Positions 1-7,194 of a stretch of DNA of 7,194 nt are shown one piece after another; position 1 is the stretch's first letter; every line of letters begins with the position of its first letter. Below the pieces are notes generated by a model, which ran no database searches, was not told the DNA's origin, and worked only from the letters and a program-made list of their open reading frames with translations. The translations under genes were made by a program, and so were the position numbers. Source of the DNA: an uncultured Coprococcus sp. (GTDB taxonomy: Bacteria > Bacillota > Clostridia > Lachnospirales > Lachnospiraceae); assembly GCA_900548315.1 (NCBI GenBank), contig URJU01000118.1:1-7194 (forward strand), in the 5' to 3' direction.

Positions 1-51
1 TGATAGGGGTCTCCAAAACCTTTGGTGGGAGTTCGATTCTCTCATCCCCTG
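1..51 (+). tRNA. tRNA-Trp (anticodon CCA), 5' part missing at window edge
   Basis: This is the 3' portion of a tRNA reading UGG. The anticodon loop is 11-17 with CCA at 13-15, on a stem of 6-10 with 18-22. A four-base variable loop (23-26) follows. The T arm is 27-31 with 39-43 around the loop TTCGATT (32-38), and the 3' acceptor strand is 44-50 (ATCCCCT). The discriminator base at 51 is G, as in bacterial tRNA-Trp. CCA is not encoded, so it would be added after transcription. Two G-U pairs at the bottom of the anticodon stem (6-22 and 7-21) and one in the T stem make it slightly weak. The 5' acceptor strand and most of the D arm lie outside the window, so full folding cannot be checked. Confidence 0.87.
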
Positions 52-57
52 TTAAAG

Positions 58-103
58 AAACAGTCTGAAAACCGCATTGATGGTGGTTTTCGGGCTGTTT
101 TTT
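58..103 (+). terminator. Rho-independent terminator after the tRNA gene
   Basis: An 18-base-pair stem (58-75 with 83-100) contains three G-U pairs and no mismatch. It closes a seven-base loop (76-82), and a run of six T covers 98-103. It starts seven bases after the tRNA discriminator base, so it should end the tRNA transcript and insulate the downstream nuclease operon. Confidence 0.92.
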
Positions 104-213
104 ATGTTAATATAATATATAGAATGAATTTAAAAATGGAATAGAGACTTATAGCGATAAATAGGACTGGGAGAAATACAAGTATATGGAATGAGAATCG
201 AGGTTGGGAGACT
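104..213 (+). promoter_or_regulatory. AT-rich leader of the nuclease operon with a possible -10 box
   Basis: This gap between the tRNA terminator and the first coding gene should hold the operon promoter, because the terminator blocks readthrough. A perfect TATAAT lies at 111-116. The hexamer 17 bases upstream (88-93, TTTCGG) is a poor -35 box and lies inside the terminator stem, and there is no TG extension. The promoter is therefore only suggested. I see no riboswitch-like structure. Two purine-rich runs near the end (200-203 GAGG and 206-210 GGGAG) are the candidate ribosome binding sites for the gene starting at 214. Confidence 0.35.
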
Positions 214-1374
214 ATGAGAATAATACATTGCGCTGATATCCATCTGGATTCGGCACTTACAACTCATTTGGATAAGGAACGGGCAAGATCCAGAAGGAAG
301 GAGATACTTGATACTTTTAGAAGAATGCTGTTCTATGCTTCGAATAACGATGTGCAGGCAGTTATAATAGCGGGGGATCTATTTGACTCAGAGACTGTGT
401 CAGCAGCAACGGTGGGAATCGTGCTTGGTGAGATAAAAAGACATAAGGATCTGAATGTATATTATCTGAGGGGAAATCATGATCCAGGATCAGGCATATT
501 TGCAGGAAGGGATATCCCAGAGAACCTTTATCTGTTCGATGATGAGTGGAAGTATTATCTGTTAAATGAAGAAAAGGACAGCAGAGAGAATATAGATACA
601 AATACTGAAGAAGGATCCAATATTGTATTGGCGGGAGTAGTTCTAACAGCAGGCAATAGTGCTATTATATATGATGACCTGGATTTGAGAGAAGACGATA
701 TAAATATAGTAACACTACATGGTCAGGAGCAGGAATATGGAAGAAATTGTGGTGATGATGTGTGCCTTGGTAAATTAAAGGATAAGGGGATTGATTATCT
801 TGCTCTTGGACATATACACAAGCCAAAATGTGAAAGGCTTGATCACAGGGGGATTTATGCATATTCTGGCTGCCTTGAGGGGCGCGGATTTGATGAATGC
901 GGTGATCACGGTTTTGTATTGCTTGATATAGATGAAAAAGATGGAACGATAAAAACAGAATTTGTCCCATTTGCCTATAGAAGATTGTATGAAGTAGTGG
1001 TTGATATAACTGGTGTTACAGATAATCAGGATGCGGCAGATATGATTGCGGAGCAATTGTACATGGATCTGAACAAGCGGGAAGAGAATATGGAAAAAGT
1101 TCTTGTAAAGATAATTGTCACGGGTGAGCTAGATGTGGAGAGCGAGGTTGACATTGATTATCTTACAAGGCAGTTTATGGATTCGTTCTACTATGTAAAT
1201 TTTGTTGACAGGACAAGACTTAAGATAGACCCACTTAAATATGTACATGATGCAACCCTCAGGGGCGAGTTTGTAAGGCTGGTGATGGCTCAGGATATGT
1301 CTGATGAAGACAAGGCATTTGTCATACAGACAGGGGTAAGAGCACTCGCAGGCGAGGAGGTTTGGTCCAGATGA
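214..1374 (+). CDS. SbcD/Mre11-family DNA nuclease (YhaO-like metallophosphoesterase)
   Basis: The 386-residue protein has the full set of Mre11/SbcD phosphoesterase motifs. These are D8-x-H10, G54-D55 in AGDLFD, G87-N88-H89-D90, H169 in TLHGQ, and G199-H200-I-H202. Together they provide the two-Mn(II) site (D8, H10, D55, N88, H169, H200, H202) and the catalytic H89. The length is close to E. coli SbcD (about 400). Known family members are ATP-controlled 3'-5' exonucleases and endonucleases that open DNA ends and cut hairpins, working with an SbcC/Rad50 ATPase. The next gene encodes such an ATPase and begins within this stop codon, so the two should form one complex. The C-terminal part (about residues 255-386) is less conserved and would cap the active site and bind the ATPase coiled coil. 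The start at ATG 214 has GGGAG very close (206-210) and GAGG at 200-203. SbcD and YhaO are not separable by eye; the partner favours YhaO. Confidence 0.93.
   Translation: MRIIHCADIHLDSALTTHLDKERARSRRKEILDTFRRMLFYASNNDVQAVIIAGDLFDSETVSAATVGIVLGEIKRHKDLNVYYLRGNHDPGSGIFAGRDIPENLYLFDDEWKYYLLNEEKDSRENIDTNTEEGSNIVLAGVVLTAGNSAIIYDDLDLREDDINIVTLHGQEQEYGRNCGDDVCLGKLKDKGIDYLALGHIHKPKCERLDHRGIYAYSGCLEGRGFDECGDHGFVLLDIDEKDGTIKTEFVPFAYRRLYEVVVDITGVTDNQDAADMIAEQLYMDLNKREENMEKVLVKIIVTGELDVESEVDIDYLTRQFMDSFYYVNFVDRTRLKIDPLKYVHDATLRGEFVRLVMAQDMSDEDKAFVIQTGVRALAGEEVWSR
1354..1360 (+). promoter_or_regulatory. Ribosome binding site of the SbcC-like gene
   Basis: GAGGAGG lies inside the end of the nuclease gene, ten bases before ATG 1371. 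It decides the start. The in-frame TTG at 1362 would be only one base from this site and cannot use it. Confidence 0.8.
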
Positions 1375-3608
1375 GATTGATTTCATGTTATATAGAGGGA
1401 TTTGGAAAGTTCAGAAAAATAAAGATTAATTTTGACGAGGGATTTAACTGTTTTGTCAAAGAAAATGGTTGGGGAAAGAGTACATTTGCGGCATTTCTTC
1501 GCATCATGTTCTACGGTTTTGATGGCGAGAGCAAGAGGAACGAACTTGAGAACGAGAGAAAATATTATAAACCCTGGACAGGAGATTCGTATGGAGGGGA
1601 ATTGGTATTTCAGACCGGGGACAGGCTATACAGAATTCAAAGATTGTTTGGTGCTAAAAAGAGCGAGGATGAATTTGCTCTGTATGATGTTGAAACAAAT
1701 ATGTCGACAGATGATTTCTCAGAAAATATCGGCGAGGAATTGTTTCAGATAGATGCGCAGTCGTTTCAGAGGACGGTGTATATTGGTCAGAATGAGTGCG
1801 GGACATGGACAACAGATGGCATAAATGCAAAGATTGGCAATATTTCAGATGAGTCATCGGACATCAATAATTACGACAAGGCTTGTACAAGATTGAAATC
1901 AGTAATAAATGGCATGTCGCCTACAAAAAAAACAGGGGAACTATATAAGCAGAAAAAAGAGATATCTGCCCTTAAGGAACGGGTAAGGAAGACCGGGATA
2001 GTCGAGGCGAGGATAGAAAAACTCAGAGACAGAAGAGATAGTATAGTGCAGCTGAGGGCAGCCTCTTCCGAATACCAGCATAATGTGGCGGAAAAAAATA
2101 AGGCTGCGGGGTATTTCCCTTTGGCAATTCCTGAAATAAAAGAACTGCAAGGAAAGATCGAGCGTGCGAGAGAGTATGAGAAACTTAAGGCTTATCATGA
2201 GGCTGCGGAGATGTCTGAAAAAGACAGGCAAAGATATAGTGAACTGATGCATACATATTATCCTGACAGCGACATGCAGAGCGGAGGGATACATCTGCCA
2301 TCTGACATGGAGCTGGACAAATGTATGGTCTTTTGGAATGATATAAAGCAGAACAGGATGGAGATCGATAGGCTTAAAAGGCAGCTCAAAAATGTCATGG
2401 ATGATCAGCCAGAGGACAAATTGGAAACGGACGATACCTCTGCGAAAAAAGGTGCTGCGAGAGCTTGTATATTATGTGCGGTGACGGTATTCATTATCAT
2501 GGTGTTGCTTAGGGTTGCAAATCTGATCGATGTACATGTATTTGCCATAGGGCTGTTGATTTCCTTGATGGGCGTTGCTGCATTTATCATAATGAGGAAT
2601 CGATGCACATCTGATGACAAAAAAAGAGCAAATTTGAAAAAAGAACATGCTGATGATGGTATGGATGCCGGGGAACACAGTGCATTATACAAAGATATAC
2701 AGGATATGATAGCCATGGATGAGCAGCAGATTGATATAAATTTTGCAAAGATCCAGAATATTACAGATGGCTATGGGATGTGTCTTGATCTGGATGATCT
2801 GGATGGATCAATATCGGATTTGCGAAGACTGATAGACCTGCAGAGAAAAATGCATACTGATGAAAATGCAGCCGAAAATTGTAATTCCGCCAGAGAGGAA
2901 CTGAGTCTGTATATAGAATGTCTTGGGTTTGTCCCGGGAGAAGACTTGCTAAGTCAGCTCATAGAGATACAGCGCAGGCTGGAGGATTATCATTCCAGAT
3001 GTCAGGCAGTGTCAGGTGTTTCGGGTGCAAAAGAGATGGATAGAGACAAAACGGAATATCAGGCTGGCACCAATATAGACAGTCGTATTGCGGAGTGTGA
3101 TATGGAGATAGCTGCTCTGACGGGGGAGTTAAATGAGATAAAGGAGATGGCTGTACAGCTTGAGCAAATACAACCGGAATTTGACTCTGATCTCAGAAAA
3201 TATGAACTGATAGCCAGAACATATGAATTGCTTGGACAGGCTAAAGAGATATTTACGGCAAGATATACCGTACCAGTTATGAAAGCATTTACAGATTATC
3301 ATGCATGTATTATGGGCATACAGGAGGACATGCAGATGAATGCGGATATGGATATAAGTTATAGAGATCATGGAATGTATAGGAATAAAAAGACGTTGAG
3401 TGCAGGATTAAAGGACCTGACAGATATATGTGAGAGAGTTGCCATGGTGGATGTAATGTATCCTGTCGAACGTCCGGTGCTTATAATGGACGATCCATTT
3501 GTAAATCTGGACGATGAAAATATGGTGGGCGCGAAGAGACTTTTGTCATTACTTGAAGAAAAATATCAGATTATATATTTCACATGCAGCAAAAATCGTG
3601 TACTATAA
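1371..3608 (+). CDS. SbcC/Rad50-like (YhaN-like) ATPase with central membrane hairpin
   Basis: This 745-residue partner of the upstream nuclease starts in an ATGA overlap with its stop codon. Domain order: N-terminal ABC half with Walker A (K30-ENGW-GKST, K36) and Q-loop Q140; charged helical coiled-coil-like stretches (about 180-350); two hydrophobic helices (about 365-381 and 389-408) joined by a short loop; further helical stretches (about 412-600); C-terminal ABC half with signature LSAGL (676-680), Walker B LIMDDPF (704-710) and D-loop NLDD (712-715). This fold dimerises and uses ATP to control a Mre11-type nuclease. The membrane hairpin sits where Rad50/SbcC carry the zinc hook, so the complex is probably anchored at the inner membrane face. 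Oddities: the first Walker A glycine is Lys, the signature is degenerate, the expected H-loop histidine appears to be Ser740, and the protein is shorter than YhaN or SbcC (about 950-1100). Assignment to the YhaN-like group is from general resemblance. Confidence 0.9.
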   Translation: MRLISCYIEGFGKFRKIKINFDEGFNCFVKENGWGKSTFAAFLRIMFYGFDGESKRNELENERKYYKPWTGDSYGGELVFQTGDRLYRIQRLFGAKKSEDEFALYDVETNMSTDDFSENIGEELFQIDAQSFQRTVYIGQNECGTWTTDGINAKIGNISDESSDINNYDKACTRLKSVINGMSPTKKTGELYKQKKEISALKERVRKTGIVEARIEKLRDRRDSIVQLRAASSEYQHNVAEKNKAAGYFPLAIPEIKELQGKIERAREYEKLKAYHEAAEMSEKDRQRYSELMHTYYPDSDMQSGGIHLPSDMELDKCMVFWNDIKQNRMEIDRLKRQLKNVMDDQPEDKLETDDTSAKKGAARACILCAVTVFIIMVLLRVANLIDVHVFAIGLLISLMGVAAFIIMRNRCTSDDKKRANLKKEHADDGMDAGEHSALYKDIQDMIAMDEQQIDINFAKIQNITDGYGMCLDLDDLDGSISDLRRLIDLQRKMHTDENAAENCNSAREELSLYIECLGFVPGEDLLSQLIEIQRRLEDYHSRCQAVSGVSGAKEMDRDKTEYQAGTNIDSRIAECDMEIAALTGELNEIKEMAVQLEQIQPEFDSDLRKYELIARTYELLGQAKEIFTARYTVPVMKAFTDYHACIMGIQEDMQMNADMDISYRDHGMYRNKKTLSAGLKDLTDICERVAMVDVMYPVERPVLIMDDPFVNLDDENMVGAKRLLSLLEEKYQIIYFTCSKNRVL

Positions 3609-3635
3609 GATAATATGAAGTTGTATGATGAATAT

Positions 3636-3641
3636 AGGAGG
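3636..3641 (+). promoter_or_regulatory. Ribosome binding site of the wall-hydrolase gene
   Basis: A perfect AGGAGG lies four bases before ATG 3646. It is downstream of the alternative in-frame ATG at 3625, which has no binding site of its own, so it sets the start at 3646. Confidence 0.85.
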
Positions 3642-3645
3642 AACA

Positions 3646-6093
3646 ATGGTATATAGAAACAGAACATATGAAAACGGCAGAGAACTGCTCAGATATTTTT
3701 GGATGCTGGCTATTTTAGTTGTGACCTTGATTGGCATGATGACACAGACTACTGCATTTGCAGCAGCGTCCTCACAGAAAAATACAGATGAAAACGGTAT
3801 AGCTACTCCATCAAGTGTTGTGGAGGAAAAGTCACTTACAATGGATAGCAAAGCATATGTATTCTCCAATTCTACGGATGGTATGTTCAGGTTAAGCTTT
3901 GCGGAGGGAAAAAGTTATTATCTGGGCTGTGCAGAGGATTCAGATACAATGGTCACATATGCTCTTATAAAATATGGCACAAAGCTGTACTTGGTGGTGG
4001 CAGATGACAGCGAAGATAATGTGGAATACAATGGAAGTTATACGGACACAAGTTTTGATATGCTTGAATCAAAAAGTTACAATTCCACCACAAGAAAGGT
4101 AAAACTTAGCCTTAAAAGCGGAAAAGATATAGAACTTACCAGTTTTATCTTCAATACAGATTATTCTGTAAAGATAAGTGGATATTACAACGGAACATAT
4201 TACACGGATGGCATGGATGCCACAGGCGTATTTGTGAGAGATGGATACTATGACTACTTTGTAAATGGAAAAGCTGTAGTTGCAGATGGATGGTACAAGT
4301 ATGGCAGTGCATCGCCAACAGGAGAACTTGTGGATGCAGACATATTCAATAGTATAGGAAGTGCTGCAATCAAATATGTTCAGTTGTTCGAGGGACATGT
4401 TCAGACCACATATCATGGTGAGAAGTGCTATAGCTATACTAAGACTAAGAAGACGGCTATAAAGAATATGGCAGTCCTTGTTAATAACATATATGTTGAG
4501 TATGACAGCAACGGCAATGCTCTCTCAGGTGTCATAAATGATCAGAATGATGTGTATTTCTATGAAGCGGGTATTCCGGTAAAGGATAAACTGAGAAAAA
4601 AGAACAAAGATTATTACTATCTTGGTGCAGACGGTAAGGCAGTCAGATCTATATGGATAAAAACAGGAGACTATGAATTCTACTTTTCAGACAAATGCTA
4701 TGCGACCAAAGTGTTTTATGAGGATAGTTTTCCAAACAAAAACTATGCTGGCAAGTTATTTAATTATACAGGTGGAGCATGGAAAAGCACCGTTAACGGA
4801 GTGCAGAATGTCAATGGAAAATATTACTACTTCGTAAATGGTGCTAAATACAACGGTACTACCTGGTATGTAAAGACTCCTAGTCTGAGATATTATGTAA
4901 AGACAGGAACGGTCATGTACATGGTAAAAGCGGATGGTATCAGATACAGATGTTATAAAACATTGGATGAGGGTGGTTTGACCATTGCAAAGAACAGTTG
5001 GCTGCCATCGTATAACAATGTGGTAATACATACAGATGCAACAGGAATGTCTGATGTGTTATATTACAAAAAGGGTCACAAGGTATCGGGCTATGCCGAC
5101 ACATATCGTATATGTGTGAACAACTGTTGGATAAAGAAACGAAATGCGGTTGTGTATATCCCGGGTGGTTACTATTATTTTGACAAAAATGGAAAGCTTG
5201 TCCGCACAAAGGGATGGCAAACGATAAGTCAGACAAGTGCAGTGTATATCGGAGACAAAGTCTATGCCACGGCATATGTGTATTATGACGCTGCACAGGG
5301 CTGTTCTATATACAAGAGCGGTGCAAAGTTAAACCTCAGCACAGCAGGTTTAAAGAGAGCAGTCATAAACAAGAAATCTGCATACTATTATGTGAGTGAG
5401 AATGGTAAATGTATAAAATCCACCAAGAAGATAGTGGATGATGTAGAATATACATTTAACAAATATGGACAGTGTTTCAAAGTAGAAGATATAAGTTGGA
5501 ATTATGATATATGGATGAAAAAGGTCACGAGGGCGTACCTTGGAAAGACAGGCATATATTGTAATGTATTTGTGGCAAATGCACTCAGATATGCGGGTGG
5601 AAGTGATCCATCAGTTGATATGACGGTCAAATATACAAGCTACTCAAAGGGCGGATTTGTCATAAATTCAGGAAATATGTGTTCAGACTGGGCACTCCGA
5701 AAAGTGACAGCCAATGCTATATTGGCTCAAAATGGCAGCTGGCTCGCATCAAATGAGTATGATCTTACTGCTGATAGAGAGGCATTTTCATATGATGCGT
5801 TGATACCTGGTGATGTGATAGTATATTACACAAATGGTGAGCCGACACATGTTGGAATCTACTTCGGAAAATTTGCCAATGCAAAAGATCTCAAGCAATA
5901 TCTGAGGGGATTTGGCATATCGTCAGCGGCATGTGAGGCATATGTTCATGACTGGGGAACAAATAGTGGGAACAAGCCTGAATACTGGATCCTTCAAGGA
6001 GGTATGGGAAATAGTGATCAGGTGTATATAAGTAATTCTGCATATGATCTTTCAGGACAGTATGCAAAGAAGATAATACATATAAGACATTAA
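3646..6093 (+). CDS. Secreted cell-wall-binding repeat protein with C-terminal NlpC/P60-like peptidase
   Basis: The protein has 815 residues. A signal peptide with a charged start, a hydrophobic core (about 20-38) and a likely cleavage site after AFA (near residue 39) sends it outside. Residues about 60-195 are a beta-rich region I do not recognise. About 199-612 hold degenerate aromatic repeats of the type Y-Y-Y-F-x-x-x-G-K-x-(6-8)-W, resembling choline/glucan-binding wall repeats. The C-terminal domain (about 620-800) has C639 in YCNVFVANAL and, after PGDVIVYY, H735 in THVGIYFG. This is the Cys-His pattern of NlpC/P60 peptidases, which cut peptide stems of peptidoglycan. H768 could be the third catalytic residue. 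Spacing between these residues is longer than usual, so insertions are present and CHAP or a related papain-like fold is an alternative. The gene follows the ATPase by 37 bases with no terminator, and a hairpin follows it. Confidence 0.82.
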   Translation: MVYRNRTYENGRELLRYFWMLAILVVTLIGMMTQTTAFAAASSQKNTDENGIATPSSVVEEKSLTMDSKAYVFSNSTDGMFRLSFAEGKSYYLGCAEDSDTMVTYALIKYGTKLYLVVADDSEDNVEYNGSYTDTSFDMLESKSYNSTTRKVKLSLKSGKDIELTSFIFNTDYSVKISGYYNGTYYTDGMDATGVFVRDGYYDYFVNGKAVVADGWYKYGSASPTGELVDADIFNSIGSAAIKYVQLFEGHVQTTYHGEKCYSYTKTKKTAIKNMAVLVNNIYVEYDSNGNALSGVINDQNDVYFYEAGIPVKDKLRKKNKDYYYLGADGKAVRSIWIKTGDYEFYFSDKCYATKVFYEDSFPNKNYAGKLFNYTGGAWKSTVNGVQNVNGKYYYFVNGAKYNGTTWYVKTPSLRYYVKTGTVMYMVKADGIRYRCYKTLDEGGLTIAKNSWLPSYNNVVIHTDATGMSDVLYYKKGHKVSGYADTYRICVNNCWIKKRNAVVYIPGGYYYFDKNGKLVRTKGWQTISQTSAVYIGDKVYATAYVYYDAAQGCSIYKSGAKLNLSTAGLKRAVINKKSAYYYVSENGKCIKSTKKIVDDVEYTFNKYGQCFKVEDISWNYDIWMKKVTRAYLGKTGIYCNVFVANALRYAGGSDPSVDMTVKYTSYSKGGFVINSGNMCSDWALRKVTANAILAQNGSWLASNEYDLTADREAFSYDALIPGDVIVYYTNGEPTHVGIYFGKFANAKDLKQYLRGFGISSAACEAYVHDWGTNSGNKPEYWILQGGMGNSDQVYISNSAYDLSGQYAKKIIHIRH
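4240..5481 (+). repeat. Degenerate wall-binding repeats inside the secreted protein
   Basis: At least six related units can be seen in the protein, at about residues 199-220, 322-341, 390-411, 507-524, 578-592 and 600-612. The core is three aromatic residues, a short polar turn with N-G-K or D-G-K, and often a tryptophan about seven residues on. Spacing between units is irregular (roughly 20-120 residues), with partly decayed copies such as residues 346-358 between them. The resemblance is at protein level; the DNA is not a tandem repeat. Confidence 0.7.
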
Positions 6094-6098
6094 TTCAG

Positions 6099-6136
6099 AA
6101 AAGACCGGGCGATTGGTAGTATCGTCAGGTCTTTTT
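6099..6136. terminator. Probable bidirectional terminator between convergent genes
   Basis: The stem is AAAAGACC (6099-6106) with GGTCTTTT (6128-6135), then one mismatch (6107 against 6127) and six more pairs (6108-6113 with 6121-6126, one of them G-U). The loop is seven bases (6114-6120). On the plus strand a run of five T (6132-6136) follows the GC-containing part. On the minus strand the A-run at 6099-6102 reads as four T. It can therefore end both the secreted-protein operon and the opposing ABC-F gene. Confidence 0.85.
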
Positions 6137-6164
6137 GTCTGCATGTATATCAGAATATTGTTTA

Positions 6165-7194
6165 TCAATCTTCCTCGGAAAGAGTTTCCCAGTCTTCATA
6201 GAGTTTTTCAAGTTCGCTTTCAGCCTTGTTACGCTCCTTTGTAAGATCGTTTAACAGTCCTACATTGGTGGAATTTTCAGGAAGGAGGAATTGCTCATCG
6301 ATCTCAGAGATCTTGTTTTCAAGTTCCTCAATGGAAGTCTCAAGTTTTTTCAGATCATTTGCCTTCTTGCGTTTTCTTGCCGCCTCAGCCTTGCTTTCCT
6401 GCCAAGAGAGTTTTGCCTGTGATACGGCAGGTGCAGCTTTGACTTCCGGTGTACCGCTTATAGGGGTAAAAGGATTCCCCTGACTGCTGTTACTGTAAAC
6501 TCGATGTGTTTCATAGTAGTCATAATTGCCTATATAGCTTGTAAGTTCTTTATCCTTCAGCTCTATGATCCTTGTGGCAGTCTGATTGATAAAGTATCTG
6601 TCGTGGGACACATAGAGTACGGTTCCGGTATAGTTCCTTATTGCGTTTTCAAGGATCTCCTTTGATGTGATATCCAGATGGTTTGTCGGCTCATCGAGGA
6701 TCAGAAAGTTGGCGGATGAGAGCATCAGTTTTGCCAGGGATACTCGTCCACGTTCACCGCCTGAAAGATCCTGGATCTTTTTGAACACCTCCTCACCGGT
6801 GAAGAGGAAAGCAGCCAGGACATTTCTTATCCTCGTGTTTGACAGATCAGGGTAGGCATCGCTGATTTCATCAAATATGGTGTTGGACATCGTAAGTACC
6901 TGGTGTTCCTGATCGTAGTAACCGATCTTTACGCGTGAACCTAGGATGATAGTTCCTGCATCTTTGGGAAGAAGTTTGTTTATCATCTTTAGAATTGTTG
7001 TCTTTCCGGTTCCGTTGCCGCCGATGAGTGCAACATGCTCACCTCGTTTAATATCCATATCAATACCACTGAAGAGTATGTTGTCGCCAAATGATTTTGT
7101 AAGTCCTTCTATAGTCAGAACATCCTCGCCGCTTAATATATTTGGTTCAAGGGTGAGTTTCATCTCGGAGGCGACCTCCGTAGGTTTATCGAGT
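6165..7194 (-). CDS. ABC-F family ATPase, C-terminal half (5' end outside window)
   Basis: The minus-strand frame holds the second ATPase domain of an ABC-F protein, a soluble, ribosome-associated factor without membrane helices. Walker A (GGNGTGKTT) is at 6996-7022, signature LSGGE at 6753-6767, Walker B and D-loop (LILDEPTNHLD) at 6672-6704, and the switch histidine (SHDR) near 6602-6613. A lysine- and glutamate-rich coiled coil forms the C-terminus (about 6168-6420), as in ABC-F proteins with the ABC_tran_CTD extension such as YdiF and Uup. The frame stays open to the window end, reading KPTEVASEM just upstream of the ATG at 7163. That ATG is therefore internal: about 342 residues are visible of a protein normally around 630-650, and the first ATPase domain and linker lie beyond. 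All visible catalytic motifs are intact. Family members clear stalled or drug-bound ribosomes. The subgroup, YdiF-like, is a guess from the GYYDQE segment after Walker A. Confidence 0.95.
   Translation of the reverse strand, partial: LDKPTEVASEMKLTLEPNILSGEDVLTIEGLTKSFGDNILFSGIDMDIKRGEHVALIGGNGTGKTTILKMINKLLPKDAGTIILGSRVKIGYYDQEHQVLTMSNTIFDEISDAYPDLSNTRIRNVLAAFLFTGEEVFKKIQDLSGGERGRVSLAKLMLSSANFLILDEPTNHLDITSKEILENAIRNYTGTVLYVSHDRYFINQTATRIIELKDKELTSYIGNYDYYETHRVYSNSSQGNPFTPISGTPEVKAAPAVSQAKLSWQESKAEAARKRKKANDLKKLETSIEELENKISEIDEQFLLPENSTNVGLLNDLTKERNKAESELEKLYEDWETLSEED

Noticed and set aside
31..51. tRNA 3' end as an attachment site for an integrated element
   Set aside because: I see no second copy of the tRNA 3' end within the window, and no integrase gene. 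The following genes look like ordinary chromosomal genes.
1362..1370. TTG start nine bases upstream for the SbcC-like ATPase
   Set aside because: The ribosome binding site at 1354-1360 would be one base away. ATG 1371 has proper spacing and begins with the conserved-looking MRLISCYIEGFGKF.
2405..2716. Minus-strand open frame (103 codons) opposite the ATPase gene, and similar ones at 665-970, 1941-2294, 4069-4416 and 4940-5296
   Set aside because: They lie entirely over well-supported genes, have Cys/His/Ser-rich compositions typical of antisense frames, and show no ribosome binding site or recognisable domain.
3625..3645. ATG 3625 as start of the secreted protein
   Set aside because: It has no ribosome binding site. 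The perfect AGGAGG at 3636-3641 lies after it and serves ATG 3646, which gives a clean signal peptide.
6226..6483. Plus-strand open frames opposite the ABC-F gene (also 6667-6855)
   Set aside because: They are antisense shadows of a gene whose motifs are unmistakable.
7161..7163. ATG at 7163 as the true start of the ABC-F gene
   Set aside because: The frame continues upstream without a stop to the window end and encodes linker-like sequence. Only the second ATPase domain would be made from this ATG.

Overview
The window looks like a piece of the chromosome of an AT-rich anaerobic member of the Firmicutes, probably a Lachnospiraceae-type Clostridia. The grounds are strong AGGAGG ribosome binding sites, heavy use of ATA and AGA codons, a tRNA without an encoded CCA end, a YhaO/YhaN-like nuclease-ATPase pair, and a secreted protein with tyrosine-rich wall-binding repeats. 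This placement comes from general style and not from a database match.

Layout: (1) Positions 1-51 are the 3' two thirds of a tRNA-Trp (anticodon CCA) cut by the window edge, followed by a long hairpin terminator at 58-103. (2) Positions 104-213 are an AT-rich leader with at most a weak promoter. (3) Positions 214-3608 hold two translationally coupled genes: an SbcD/Mre11-family nuclease with every metal ligand present, and a 745-residue SbcC/Rad50-like (YhaN-like) ATPase. Their stop and start codons overlap as ATGA. The ATPase carries two adjacent transmembrane helices in the middle of the protein, where Rad50 and SbcC have the zinc hook. (4) After a 37-base gap with no terminator comes an 815-residue secreted protein (3646-6093). 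It has a signal peptide, degenerate cell-wall/glucan-binding-type repeats and a C-terminal NlpC/P60-like cysteine peptidase domain. (5) A hairpin at 6099-6136, with T-runs readable in both directions, separates this gene from a convergent minus-strand ABC-F ATPase gene, of which only the C-terminal half lies in the window.

The genes at 214-6093 probably form one transcription unit. The first two should make a membrane-tethered Mre11-Rad50-like complex that processes DNA ends or structures at the membrane. The third acts outside the cell on the wall. Whether the third gene is functionally linked to the first two or merely downstream is open. The most interesting points are the membrane hairpin in place of the zinc hook (with a Cys-x-x-Cys at its edge), the altered ATPase motifs, and the joint transcription with a wall hydrolase. 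I saw no mobile element, CRISPR array or clear defence island.
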